NCBI GenBank assembly: GCA_964567745.1
Contig: CAZMNY010000003.1
Location: forward strand, 62,001-126,000
DNA: 64,000 bases
Source: CAZMNY01 sp964567745
GTDB lineage: Bacteria; Planctomycetota; Planctomycetia; Pirellulales; Pirellulaceae
Reading direction: 5' to 3'
The first letter of the stretch is position 1. Every line of letters begins with the position of its first letter. This document shows positions 63,963-64,000 of this stretch, piece after piece. The notes under the pieces are model-generated. The model saw nothing but the letters and a program-made list of their open reading frames with translations. It was not told where the DNA came from and made no database searches. Position numbers and translations under genes: made by a program.

Positions 63963-64000
63963 GCCGTTTTGCCAACACTAGGCGACTGTGGAGAGACGAC

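Overview
The window looks like a chromosome segment of a planctomycete, probably of the Pirellulales type. The evidence is the dense set of families typical of that group: FGly sulfatases, Tat-exported DUF1501 proteins paired with large DUF1549/DUF1553 proteins that carry CxxCH motifs, PhoD-like phosphatases, SMP-30/esterase fusions, FG-GAP proteins, a bacterial alpha-2-macroglobulin, and a RAYT-type transposase with a REP-like palindrome. I saw no rRNA, tRNA, CRISPR array or complete prophage.

Layout. 1-7.1 kb: the 3' end of a sulfatase, then a CLC antiporter, a dual-specificity-phosphatase-like gene broken by one in-frame TGA, a secreted protein of unknown function, and a second sulfatase. 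7.1-8.5 kb: a FabF-type ketosynthase on the minus strand. 8.8-21.6 kb: two DUF1501 + DUF1549/DUF1553 modules around a minus-strand sulfatase. 21.6-28.8 kb: a phytanoyl-CoA-dioxygenase-like enzyme, a large REP-like inverted repeat, an FG-GAP protein, a PhoD-like phosphatase and a fourth sulfatase. 28.9-35.3 kb: four minus-strand genes, namely a class V aminotransferase of the TIGR01977 type, an exported amidohydrolase, a SenB-like selenosugar synthase and a molybdopterin oxidoreductase. 35.4-41.1 kb: a lipase-like hydrolase, polA, a response-regulator remnant and a fourth DUF1501 protein. 41.3-45.6 kb: an alpha-2-macroglobulin with a thioester motif. 45.6-48.5 kb: a decayed accessory patch with a sigma-70 region 4 remnant, a twice-frameshifted Imm22-like pseudogene, an intact SUKH immunity-type gene, short GC-rich repeats and a RAYT with an AT-hook. 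48.9-64 kb: a beta-propeller protein with an inserted PDZ domain, an operon of phosphatase, lactonase and M19 dipeptidase, two tandem paralogues of unknown function, an SMP-30/esterase fusion, a fifth sulfatase and a second small gene interrupted by TGA.

Most genes encode exported catabolic proteins (sulfate-ester, phosphate-ester and carbohydrate-ester removal), which fits growth on sulfated polysaccharides. The most unusual signal is selenium-flavoured. The only interruption in the phosphatase gene is a TGA exactly at the catalytic cysteine of the CX5R signature. A second small gene also has a lone in-frame TGA, and the window holds a SenB homologue and a TIGR01977-type PLP enzyme. Selenocysteine insertion is a hypothesis. 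A nonsense mutation or an assembly error are the alternatives, and no SelA, SelB, SelC or SelD gene is visible here to decide.
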